DNA of 12,838 nucleotides from JBBSEZ01 sp038239195. GTDB lineage: Bacteria; Planctomycetota; Planctomycetia; Gemmatales; Gemmataceae. The stretch covers positions 1 through 12,838 of the forward strand of contig JBBSEZ010000291.1 of assembly GCA_038239195.1 (NCBI GenBank), read 5' to 3'. A model generated the notes under the pieces. That model was given only the letters and a program-made list of their open reading frames with translations. It searched no databases and was not told the origin of the DNA. Below are positions 6,439-12,838 of the stretch, piece by piece; within the stretch, counting starts at the first letter, position 1, and each line of letters begins with the position of its first letter. The position numbers and the translations under genes are program-made.

Positions 6439-6648
6439 TCAACTCACCTGAATGGTTTGGACGCCGACGAACTCCGATTCCAAGGTTGGCTCGCCGTCTT
6501 CCAGCAACATGGCGATGACTTCCCGCATGTTCTCTTGCAGCTCGTCCAGCGTCTCCCCCTGGGTGTGCGCGCCAGGGAAGCCTGGCACCGAGCCGACGTA
6601 CAAGCCCGTCTGCGGGCACCGTTCGATGACGATTGTATACGACTTCAT
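6439..6648 (-). CDS. hicB: HicB-like antitoxin
   Basis: A 69-residue HicB-family antitoxin with the partial RNase H-like fold. Seen: YTIVIERCPQTGLYVGSVPGFPGAHTQG (in parts), then the helix TLDELQENMREVIAMLLEDG, all typical of the family. It is the short form: it ends after the RNase H-like domain, with no C-terminal helix-turn-helix or ribbon-helix-helix, so it neutralises HicA but probably does not bind DNA by itself. The ATG at 6648 has GGAGGA five bases upstream and overlaps the stop of the preceding 193-codon gene as ATGA. The three genes probably share a message. Confidence 0.92.
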   Translation of the reverse strand: MKSYTIVIERCPQTGLYVGSVPGFPGAHTQGETLDELQENMREVIAMLLEDGEPTLESEFVGVQTIQVS

Positions 6649-7226
6649 CGTTCCTCCGTCCGTTGAAGAGCGGCCACACACGCAGCCGTCGAGGTCGCCC
6701 CCAGGAGGCCACCCGTATCAAGGGGCGTGAAATCCTCCCGCGGAGGTGCTTCACAACAGATGAAAGCGGGGCCCGTGCCGCCGGCCTGCCCGTCCACTTC
6801 CACCCCGAATGGGTCGCGGGCTTCGGCCCCGTGACGAGCCCACTCCGTGAAATCGCTCGCCAGCGAACGAATCGCAGGGGGGTACACTGGGCTCTCCTGG
6901 TCGAGCCCGAAGGCTTCCTGTAAGCGCGTCAGGACGAACGCCTCGAAGGCGTCCGGGGATGGCATGATGCGGAGACGGCCGGACGAGTCAGGAGCGGGCG
7001 GAAAGACGTCGTACTTCCCTCCTAACAAGGCGGCGTCCACGGCACAGCTCTTCAGCAGGCGGACGAACCTCTCCCCGAGCGCTTCTCCCGCGCAGTTGAG
7101 GTCCAGCGGCATTGTCGGATCGGAGGGGAAGCATCGCGAAGACACGTCCAGCCTCAGCTTGCCGCGCAGGTCGTCTTTCTGGGCGTTGAACAGAAGTTCG
7201 GCGGTATCCGGTTTGACGAGGAACAT
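6645..7226 (-). CDS. Hypothetical protein coupled to hicBA
   Basis: A 193-residue soluble protein I do not recognise. It has no signal peptide or membrane segment. The N-terminal half contains MFLVKPDTAELLF and a segment with NCAGEALGERFVRLLKS, the middle GGKYDVFPP and the helical FEAFVLTRLQEAFGLD, and the last ~50 residues are Pro/Gly-rich and probably loosely folded. The start is ATG 7226 with GGAAGGGAG upstream; a consensus TATAAT lies 30 bases before it. The stop overlaps the hicB start by four bases (ATGA), so this gene is translationally coupled to a toxin-antitoxin pair, an uncommon place for an unrelated gene. It may be a third component of the module, or simply the upstream neighbour whose promoter hicBA uses. 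Confidence 0.7.
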   Translation of the reverse strand: MFLVKPDTAELLFNAQKDDLRGKLRLDVSSRCFPSDPTMPLDLNCAGEALGERFVRLLKSCAVDAALLGGKYDVFPPAPDSSGRLRIMPSPDAFEAFVLTRLQEAFGLDQESPVYPPAIRSLASDFTEWARHGAEARDPFGVEVDGQAGGTGPAFICCEAPPREDFTPLDTGGLLGATSTAACVAALQRTEER

Positions 7227-7255
7227 GGTGGCACTCCCTTCCGCTTCTCTTTCCG

Positions 7256-7264
7256 ATTATACCA
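7256..7264 (-). promoter_or_regulatory. Extended -10 promoter for the 193-codon gene and hicBA
   Basis: On the minus strand TGG directly precedes a perfect TATAAT (7261-7256), an extended -10 element. No good -35 is seen at 16-18 bp, as is usual for extended -10 promoters. The -10 box starts 30 bases upstream of the ATG at 7226, leaving a short 5' leader with the ribosome-binding site. It is the best promoter match in the island. Confidence 0.5.
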
Positions 7265-7293
7265 GTTTTCATCTCGTAACGCCCATAGCTGCA

Positions 7294-7938
7294 TCAATTG
7301 AAGAACGACCGAGCGATCGCCAGAAGGAGTGTCAGAGAGATAGTCGCCAGGTTTTTGATCATCTCCGGACTGTAGAGTGAGAACGCCCAGGTTGCGATCG
7401 CAATGAATCCAAACAGGAAATAGGTAATCGCGTAGAAGGTGCTCAGCTTATTACGCCACCCGCCAACATCGATGAGCAAATGGTTCGCTGCGGCAACCGC
7501 CTGGGCGCCGGGCGCCGCGCGGGCTTTGTTCTCGCCTAGTTCCTGCCCGAACATCGACGCCACAACTGTCCCGATCAGCCCCGCCAAGGCAGTGGCAAGG
7601 TAGTTGACATTGTCCGTAAAATCAGAGCGAGCACCTGAAGCGGCGGCTGTCGCCTCGGCAGCTCGTCTTGTGCTTTCTTCGACCTGCACAGCGCGAAGTT
7701 TCACGTCCCGAGCATGGGCGTCCTTATCATCTTTCGCGGTAGCTACGTCGGCCTTGGCCTTCTCGTATCGCCGGACAGCGTCCTCGCGGTCTCTTTCTGC
7801 GTCAGCGCTGACCTTCTGAGCTTGGGCGATGGATGAGCTCTTCGTCCAAGTCGTGTAGAAGCCCCAACTGAAAGTCAAAATAAACCCGAAGATTACCAGT
7901 GACGAGACGATGACCTTCAGGCGATCGAGAAGACTCAT
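7294..7938 (-). CDS. Membrane protein with coiled coil, unknown function
   Basis: A 214-residue protein with four likely membrane helices (about 9-28, 111-130, 167-189 and 194-210) and a charged Ala/Lys/Glu-rich segment (36-103) that should form a coiled coil between the first two helices. The segment 131-165 between the second and third helices is hydrophilic. No enzyme motif is visible. The start is ATG 7938 with GAGGGAGAGA upstream. The start overlaps the stop of a possible 29-codon reading frame (ATGA). Its base composition is less GC-rich than the dehydrogenase and Hsp70 genes, consistent with acquisition. Resemblance to chemoreceptor or phage-shock coiled-coil proteins is only architectural. 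It is downstream of the dehydrogenase gene, 273 bp away, and likely has its own promoter. Confidence 0.75.
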   Translation of the reverse strand: MSLLDRLKVIVSSLVIFGFILTFSWGFYTTWTKSSSIAQAQKVSADAERDREDAVRRYEKAKADVATAKDDKDAHARDVKLRAVQVEESTRRAAEATAAASGARSDFTDNVNYLATALAGLIGTVVASMFGQELGENKARAAPGAQAVAAANHLLIDVGGWRNKLSTFYAITYFLFGFIAIATWAFSLYSPEMIKNLATISLTLLLAIARSFFN

Positions 7939-8024
7939 GCCATCTCTCCCTCTTCGCAGCCAAGCCGCTTACGATGTGCTTGCGACCAATAGAGTAGCGT
8001 CGTAACGAAAAGCGTCCTATCCAT
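7935..8024 (-). CDS. Possible 29-codon upstream reading frame
   Basis: From ATG 8024 a 29-residue peptide (MDRTLFVTTLLYWSQAH at its start) runs to a TGA that overlaps the ATG of the membrane protein gene by four bases. The overlap and the gene-like codon use suggest a leader peptide that couples translation, but its ribosome-binding site is poor and the frame stays open upstream to 8234 in unlikely sequence. Could be chance. Confidence 0.2.
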   Translation of the reverse strand: MDRTLFVTTLLYWSQAHRKRLGCEEGEMA

Positions 8025-8140
8025 CGTGTTCCCGTGCAAGACCGTCGCGACCCCGGAGGGTACAACGGAGAGAACGCTGTTGGGCGAAACCGGTTCTGTT
8101 GGCCCCGGCCTACTCTTTGGGGCTGTCGGCGCGCCCGCCT

Positions 8141-8376
8141 CACCCCCGCAGATTCTACCCCCGCTCACCCCGCCCCGCAAGCCTCGACCTGCCCGGCCCC
8201 TCCGTTTCCCCTCACGCGCACCCCGGCCCGCCATCGGGCGCCAGGTAAGCCAGGGTCGCCTCCACCGCCGGCCTCGGACACGACCACACCAAAAAGAACA
8301 GCGCCTGCCGCGCCCACCGCTGCGCCGGGTGTGGCCGCACGAACCCCGTCCCCTTCGCCCCCGTCAGCGCCGCCTG
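8141..8376. repeat. Right copy of the direct repeat bracketing the island
   Basis: This is the 3' end of the intact acyl-CoA dehydrogenase gene (last 54 codons and stop) with its downstream flank. It matches 4388-4683 in the same orientation at about 85% identity. The distance between copies is about 3.7 kb. Confidence 0.85.
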
Positions 8377-9282
8377 CGTGGCCCGCAGCACCAGCCCGTT
8401 CGCCCGCCCGCGCAGCACTCCCGCCGCCTCCGGCGTGCCGCCCCCGGCCAGGGCGAACAGCTCGCGCCGCAGTTCCTGCCGTTCCCCCTCGAGTCGCCCG
8501 GCCACGTCGCGCAACTCGGTCCGCGCAACGGCCTCGGCCTCCAGAAAGTGAACCGCCGCCGCCGTCAGCCCCAGGGCCAGGCACGATGTCTCCAGCCCGC
8601 CCGTGCCGCCCCGGCCGCCGACGTTCATCACGCGCTCCGCCGGCCCCGCTAGCAGCCAGCGCCGCTCCAGCCGCACGCGCTCGCAGCGCACCTCGGCCGT
8701 CAGCGATCCCTCCAGCGCCGCCAGCGGCAGCGGCGGGCCCACGCTCACGCCCTCCAGGCCGTGCGGCAAGACCGCGAGTACCTGCCGGCCGTCGTCCACG
8801 ACGGCGCCGACAACAATGTGGTCGGCCCGCGCCGCCCCCGTCACCCACGGGATCGTGCCGTCCAGCAGGAGCGCCTCGTCGGTGAGCTTCGCCGTCAGCG
8901 TCGGGGCCACGTGCTGGTGCGAGGTGGTGAGCTGCGACAGGCCCACCGTTGCGAACGTCTCGCCGCGGGCCAGCGGCGGCAGGAACTCGCCGGCCAGCGC
9001 CGCGTTTTCGCCGTCGCGCAGGCGGCGGCAGGCGGCGTCGCGCTGGCTCAGCAGGAAGCACGTCGTCAGGCACGCTTCCGCCAGCCGCTCGTAGCCCGCC
9101 AGGAGGTCGGCGTGAGGGAGGTCATGCCCGCCAAAACTTCGTGGGATGCACCAGCCGAGGGCGCCGCTGCGCCGCAGCGCCTCCCACGACGGGGCGGGCC
9201 AGATGGGCGAGGCGTCCGCATCCGCGGCGGCGGAGGCGAGGGCGGCGAAATCGTCGGGCGCGAGCAGGTCGGATGCGCTCAT
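8212..9282 (-). CDS. Acyl-CoA dehydrogenase family protein
   Basis: A 356-residue flavoprotein of the acyl-CoA dehydrogenase fold. Seen: the N-terminal helical domain with WEALRRSGALGWCIPRSFGG, the FATVGLSQLTTSHQH segment and the middle beta-domain with LLLDGTIPWVTGAARADHIVVGA, which correspond to the FAD-contacting part of the family, and a helical C-terminal domain ending in RWARQALFFLVWSCPR. The usual C-terminal YEGT-type glutamate motif is not evident, so the reaction is uncertain: dehydrogenase or a related flavin enzyme. The frame is open to a TTG at 9390, but a start at ATG 9282 (GAGGA ten bases upstream) gives the family N terminus; ATG 9348 is an alternative without a ribosome-binding site. 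Its last 54 codons are duplicated at 4519-4683 beyond the island. Confidence 0.85.
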   Translation of the reverse strand: MSASDLLAPDDFAALASAAADADASPIWPAPSWEALRRSGALGWCIPRSFGGHDLPHADLLAGYERLAEACLTTCFLLSQRDAACRRLRDGENAALAGEFLPPLARGETFATVGLSQLTTSHQHVAPTLTAKLTDEALLLDGTIPWVTGAARADHIVVGAVVDDGRQVLAVLPHGLEGVSVGPPLPLAALEGSLTAEVRCERVRLERRWLLAGPAERVMNVGGRGGTGGLETSCLALGLTAAAVHFLEAEAVARTELRDVAGRLEGERQELRRELFALAGGGTPEAAGVLRGRANGLVLRATQAALTGAKGTGFVRPHPAQRWARQALFFLVWSCPRPAVEATLAYLAPDGGPGCA

Positions 9283-9376
9283 GGGTGGCACGTCCTCGTT
9301 CTTGACAATCGACACAACCCATTTTCGAGATTCAGCTTGCGTCGTCATCGGAGGGCGCCGAGCACTGCCCTCGGCG

Positions 9377-9407
9377 ATTATCTTCGACAAAATCTCAAAA
9401 TCGTCAA
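9377..9407 (-). promoter_or_regulatory. Candidate promoter of the acyl-CoA dehydrogenase gene
   Basis: Minus strand: TTGACG (9407-9402) and GATAAT (9382-9377), five of six matches each to the consensus, but with a long 19-bp spacer. A start of transcription near 9370 would rule out the TTG at 9390 as translation start and favour ATG 9282 or 9348. Confidence 0.35.
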
Positions 9408-9420
9408 CTTGAACGTTGAC
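9403..9420. promoter_or_regulatory. Inverted repeat GTCAAC-N6-GTTGAC, possible operator
   Basis: GTCAAC (9403-9408) and GTTGAC (9415-9420) are perfect six-bp arms separated by six bases. The arms coincide with the -35 boxes of two back-to-back candidate promoters, so the symmetry could be just the two boxes, or an operator for a dimeric regulator controlling both genes. Confidence 0.35.
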
Positions 9421-9445
9421 AACCCCCCTCCGGCAGGAGTATACA
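9416..9445 (+). promoter_or_regulatory. Candidate rightward promoter towards the Hsp70 gene
   Basis: A perfect TTGACA (9416-9421) and TATACA (9440-9445, four of six) are 18 bp apart. The next convincing gene on this strand is the Hsp70 gene, which would then have a leader of about 570 bases. A 50-codon frame from ATG 9451 begins directly after AAGGAG with no spacing and is not convincing. Confidence 0.35.
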
Positions 9446-9571
9446 AGGAGATGAAGAGCAATCGCTCACTTTCGCTCAACCGCTGCTGTCGCCTCGAAGA
9501 GGATGCACCGAACCTCGTGGCCCAACGACCACGACGGTTGTTTCCGCACGTCTCTCCTCTTCCTGGCCCAG

Positions 9572-9593
9572 CCGAGGCACCTAGCTGCCTCGG
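9572..9593. repeat. Perfect 8-bp hairpin in the Hsp70 upstream region
   Basis: CCGAGGCA (9572-9579) and TGCCTCGG (9586-9593) pair perfectly around a six-base loop. No T run follows on either strand. It would fold in a leader RNA started near 9450. Confidence 0.5.
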
Positions 9594-10019
9594 GGGCGGA
9601 TAGCGATCCGGCCGACGGCGACCGTGGGCTGCTCTTCCGATTCGCGCCCCGCAGCTTATGCTGTGATGGCGCACGGTCCTTACCGGAGACTGTGGGATTG
9701 GGGATTTCGGCATCTACGGCGTCGAGTGGCTCCCTGGCTTTGCCTCGTTCCCTCGACAAACCCGATAAGTATTGACCGATCCCCCACCCCAGGCAGGCTC
9801 CCAACCCGAAGGATTGGAGGTAACCCAGTCGATACCTTATTCGGACCGCCAGGGGAGCTCGCTGTTCGGCTGGATTTCGGCTCATAAAGGGCCCGCGGCA
9901 CTCGTCCGGCACCTCCTTCACTGCGAGAGGCCGACGCCCGGGATACCTGATTACATGGCACCGATCCGACCGAACCGCGAGCTCCATCCTTTTCTGCCCT
10001 CCCGCTCGACCCTCCTCCT

Positions 10020-12722
10020 ATGCACCCACCTCGACCCGGCCTTCCGCCCCGCGTTCGCAAGGCCGTCGGCATCGACCTCGGCACCACCAACAGCGTCATC
10101 GCCGTCCTGGGCTCCACCGACAGCGATCTCCTCGTCGGCCACGACGAGCAGGGCCGGGCCACCTTCCCCTCCCTCATCGGCCATCACCCCGAACAGCGCC
10201 GACTCGTCGCCGGCCGAGCCGCCCGCGCCCTCCAGGGCGAGGGGCCGCGCGGCACGGGGGGAACGCTTCCGCTCTCGTCGGTCAAGCGCTTCATGGGGCT
10301 CGACAAGCAGTTTTCGGTAGGCCCCGAACAGCTCACCCCGCCGCAGGCCTCCGCCCAGGTTCTCCGCCTCTTGCGCGACGTGCTGGCGCGCACGCTCAAC
10401 GACCCGGCCCGGGTGATCGACTCGGCCGTGGTGACAATGCCGGCCTACTTCAACCACAACCAGATCGAGGCCACGCGCCAGGCCGGCGAGCTGGCCGGCT
10501 TCGAGGTCGTCGAGCTACTCCACGAGCCGACCGCGGCGGCAATCTACTATTCGTGGGCCCACGATCACGGCGACGCCACCTACCTCGTCTACGACCTCGG
10601 CGGCGGTACCTTCGACGTCTCGCTCATCCGCCGCCGCCTCGGCGATTACGAGGTGCTGTCCGTCAGCGGCGATCCGTTCCTCGGCGGCGATGACTTCGAC
10701 CGCCTCCTCGCGTCCCATCTGCTCGAAGTCGGCACCTGGTCCTGGCCGGGCGAGAACGGGGCCGAAGATGCCAGGCCCCAACTGGCTGCGCTCTTCGACC
10801 TGACGGCCCCGGCAGGGTCGGCCCACTTCGCCCGCCTGGTGCAGGTCGCCGAGAGCATCAAGTGCGAGCTGACCGCCGGCGAGGTCGTCGAGCGCTACGT
10901 GCCGCAGGTGCTGACGGTCGAGGGGAAGGCAATCGCGCTGGAGGTGCGCGTCGAGCGCGCCGCGTTCCATCGGCTCATCAAGGACAAGGTGGACCGCACG
11001 ATCGACTGCTGCCACGAGGCGCTGGCGCGGGCCCGCGAGCGCTGCGAACTGCGCCTCCGCGACGTCGATTACGTCGTCCTCGTGGGCGGGTCGAGCCGGG
11101 CCCTCCTCGTGCGCGAGACGGTGCGCGCCGCCTTCTGCAACGCCGACCTGGCCGAGCACGTCCGCAACCTCGAACCGCTTCTCAACGAGCCCGATCTGTG
11201 CGTCGCCTACGGCGCCGCCCTCCGCGCCGCCACGCACGGCACGCGCTACGACTTCTTCGTCGGCGCCGGCATCGGCCCCACGTTGGAGCTTCACCTGACC
11301 AGCCCCGCCTCGGCAAGGGAGGTCGTCTATTTCGCGACCGGCGTCGTGCGCGCGCTCGGCAAGGACGATGCGACGGCGGCGCTTCTCGAGGGCGGTTCGG
11401 TGCGCATTCGCTCCCTGGCCACGGGGCTGGTCGAGGAGGCGTTCCTCGACGAGCGCGGGACGTTCGCGCAGGAGCTGGAGCTCCAGGCCGAGACCGACAA
11501 CGCCTTCGAGTGGGCCGTCTGCGACGGCGGCGGGGCGGAGGTGGCCCGCGTGGTGACGACGGTGCGCCATCAAGGGGCCGGCCGGCCTCTCGGGCACGCC
11601 GTGCTGCCGACCCAGCTCATCACCAAACCGCTCCAGATCGAGGTGCTGACGCGCGGCCGGCAGCGCGTCAAGCAGGTGGTGGCGCCGGTCGGCGCCACCC
11701 TGCCGGGCACCTTCCGCGCCGTCTGCCGCACCAGCGACCAGGCCGGGCGCATCGTCGTGCCGATCTTCGAGGAGAACCGCGTTGTCAAGCAGATGGTCAT
11801 CGAAGGCGTCGGCCGCGACCTGCCGGTGGCCTCGCCCGTCGAGGTCGAGTTGCTCATCGACGTCAAACACAACATCGAGGTTCGCGTCCGCGTGCGCCAG
11901 GGGGACGAGGGCGAGCGCCTGGAGACGGCCCGCATCGAGGCGCCGCCGCCCCCCAAGCGCCCCACGCGCGCCGAGATCGACGAGGTGCAGGCGCAGATCG
12001 ACGAGTTGCTCCCGCACTTCACCGGCGCTTTCCGGGCTCGCATCAAGGCGCGGGCAACCCAGCTGCGCCAGGACCTGCTCGAAGCGCTGAGCTACGAGGA
12101 CGAGCCCAAGGCGATCCAGCGCATGGCCGAGTTGCGCGAGGTCTTGCAGCACCTGGAAGCGAGCCGGGGGCAGGTGCTCGACCCGCCCTGGCCGCGCTTC
12201 GCCCAGCTCGTGCGCCACTGTCTCGACCTCGCCGCCGAGGTCGCCGACCGCACCGGGCGCGACCGGGACGAACTTTTCGAGCACGTCCACGCCCAGGAGC
12301 GCTACGCCGAGCAGGCCCACGAGGAGCACAACCAGCCCCTCTACCGCGAGTGTCGCGAGAACCTGGAGAAGTATGCGGGATATCTGAACCAGTTGCTGCG
12401 CGACGCCCTGCCCCGCCCGCCGGTCCGGCCCCTGCGCTCGCCCGAGGAAGAGGCGCGCGAGGAGGTCGATCGGTTCCGCGGCTTCCTCACGACCGTCTGG
12501 AAGCGCGTGCGCGAGGCGAAGCGGGACGAGCTCGGAGCGCGCCTGGCGGAGATCGCCAAACAGGCGGGCGGGTTGAGCCAGAAGATGAAAGCGGAGCCGG
12601 TGACCGCCATCCGCGACGCGCGCCGGCTGGGCACGGAGGTGGAAAAGATCGCCGCGCAACTCGACGAAGGGCGCCGACAAAGTGCGGGCGACGACGCGGG
12701 GCTGCTTGAAGGGCCCGGCTGA
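10020..12722 (+). CDS. Non-canonical Hsp70 family chaperone
   Basis: A 900-residue Hsp70-type ATPase, longer than DnaK (about 640). Seen: a full nucleotide-binding domain (about 14-404) with the phosphate-1 loop VGIDLGTTNS (16-25), VKRFMG with the ATPase lysine K89, FNHNQIEATRQAGELAGFEV, HEPTAAAIYY, the phosphate-2 loop YDLGGGTFDV (191-200; T197), LGGDDFD and the adenosine motif VVLVGGSSR (352-360). The DnaK interdomain linker is absent. Instead about 120 residues, beta-rich in appearance, precede a diverged substrate-binding beta-domain (about 528-625). Then comes a Pro-rich hinge (EAPPPPKRP) and a long charged helical part (about 650-890) ending GLLEGPG without an EEVD-like tail. The start ATG 10020 follows CCTCCTCCT, not a Shine-Dalgarno sequence. 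No DnaJ or GrpE gene is near. Confidence 0.92.
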   Translation: MHPPRPGLPPRVRKAVGIDLGTTNSVIAVLGSTDSDLLVGHDEQGRATFPSLIGHHPEQRRLVAGRAARALQGEGPRGTGGTLPLSSVKRFMGLDKQFSVGPEQLTPPQASAQVLRLLRDVLARTLNDPARVIDSAVVTMPAYFNHNQIEATRQAGELAGFEVVELLHEPTAAAIYYSWAHDHGDATYLVYDLGGGTFDVSLIRRRLGDYEVLSVSGDPFLGGDDFDRLLASHLLEVGTWSWPGENGAEDARPQLAALFDLTAPAGSAHFARLVQVAESIKCELTAGEVVERYVPQVLTVEGKAIALEVRVERAAFHRLIKDKVDRTIDCCHEALARARERCELRLRDVDYVVLVGGSSRALLVRETVRAAFCNADLAEHVRNLEPLLNEPDLCVAYGAALRAATHGTRYDFFVGAGIGPTLELHLTSPASAREVVYFATGVVRALGKDDATAALLEGGSVRIRSLATGLVEEAFLDERGTFAQELELQAETDNAFEWAVCDGGGAEVARVVTTVRHQGAGRPLGHAVLPTQLITKPLQIEVLTRGRQRVKQVVAPVGATLPGTFRAVCRTSDQAGRIVVPIFEENRVVKQMVIEGVGRDLPVASPVEVELLIDVKHNIEVRVRVRQGDEGERLETARIEAPPPPKRPTRAEIDEVQAQIDELLPHFTGAFRARIKARATQLRQDLLEALSYEDEPKAIQRMAELREVLQHLEASRGQVLDPPWPRFAQLVRHCLDLAAEVADRTGRDRDELFEHVHAQERYAEQAHEEHNQPLYRECRENLEKYAGYLNQLLRDALPRPPVRPLRSPEEEAREEVDRFRGFLTTVWKRVREAKRDELGARLAEIAKQAGGLSQKMKAEPVTAIRDARRLGTEVEKIAAQLDEGRRQSAGDDAGLLEGPG

Positions 12723-12754
12723 GTGCGGTAAGTTGGTTGGGAGAGGCGCGAACG

Positions 12755-12771
12755 GCCCCGTTTAGCGGGGC
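12755..12771 (+). terminator. GC hairpin after the Hsp70 gene
   Basis: GCCCCG and CGGGGC pair perfectly around TTTAG, 32 bases after the Hsp70 stop. No T run follows, so it is not a textbook intrinsic terminator. An imperfect inverted copy (GGGGCTAAAACGGGG) lies near 12809-12823 and could form an alternative longer fold. Confidence 0.4.
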
Positions 12772-12838
12772 TTAGGAGAAGGGTGCGGGCCGGGCGCGTC
12801 TTGGGAGCGGGGCTAAAACGGGGGGACCTTGGGGGCCC

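Larger units (their letters stand above)
9283..10019. other. 737-bp gene-free region between divergent genes
   Basis: No frame here has a recognisable protein; the longest (9466-9987, minus) is Arg/Ser-rich and lacks domains. The right side holds a divergent promoter-like region (9377-9445), an eight-bp-arm hairpin (9572-9593) and about 430 bp to the Hsp70 start in which I see no tRNA, terminator or CIRCE-like heat-shock operator. Base composition is more mixed than in the flanking genes. Confidence 0.55.

Noticed and set aside
9451..9603. A 50-codon plus-strand frame following a promoter-like sequence
   Set aside because: The AAGGAG touches the ATG with no spacing, the peptide is not protein-like, and it contains the perfect hairpin at 9572-9593.
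9466..9987. A 173-codon minus-strand frame upstream of the Hsp70 gene
   Set aside because: Arg/Ser-rich composition with no recognisable domain and no ribosome-binding site; treated as non-coding.
9283..10019. CIRCE heat-shock operator before the Hsp70 gene
   Set aside because: GCACTC-like words occur, but no TTAGCACTC-N9-GAGTGCTAA palindrome is present.
10515..12680. A 721-codon minus-strand frame opposite the Hsp70 gene
   Set aside because: Asp/Leu/Arg-rich low-complexity translation with no domain; it mirrors the codon pattern of the Hsp70 gene.
3254..12838. CRISPR array, tRNA, rRNA or transposase gene
   Set aside because: No regularly spaced repeats, no cloverleaf or rRNA core sequence, and no transposase or integrase motif were seen on either strand.

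Overview
The window is GC-rich (roughly two thirds G+C by eye) and gene-dense at both ends. It most resembles a planctomycete of the Gemmata type. The grounds are a divergent ~900-residue Hsp70, a DUF29 protein, a perfect palindromic repeat that reads as a Pro-rich ORF tail, and a mix of Shine-Dalgarno and apparently non-SD starts. This assignment is inference; no ribosomal RNA or taxonomic marker gene is present.

Left part (1-3253), housekeeping metabolism: a PhzF-family epimerase/isomerase on + converges on a glycerate 2-kinase on -. The kinase is divergent from a D-glycerate dehydrogenase (hydroxypyruvate/glyoxylate reductase) on +. The last two catalyse consecutive steps linking glyoxylate/hydroxypyruvate, D-glycerate and 2-phosphoglycerate, and share a 98-bp intergenic region.

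Middle part (about 3254-8210), accessory and almost entirely on the - strand. A ~630-bp gene-free stretch with hairpins and a perfect 25-bp-arm palindrome (3884-3938) comes first. Then follow a poorly preserved hypothetical gene, a truncated second copy of the 3' end of the acyl-CoA dehydrogenase gene, a DUF29 gene, a ParE/RelE toxin with its short antitoxin, a hicA remnant, a complete hicBA pair preceded by an overlapping gene of unknown function, and a four-helix membrane protein with a coiled coil. The displaced dehydrogenase 3' end (4388-4683) and the intact one (8141-8376) are direct repeats of about 85% identity that bracket the toxin-antitoxin island. That layout suggests integration at, or recombination through, the 3' end of that gene.

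Right part (8212-12838): an acyl-CoA dehydrogenase-fold protein on - and a non-canonical Hsp70 on +. They are separated by a 737-bp gene-free region holding back-to-back promoter-like elements whose -35 boxes form an inverted repeat. The Hsp70 gene is followed by a GC hairpin that may end its transcript.
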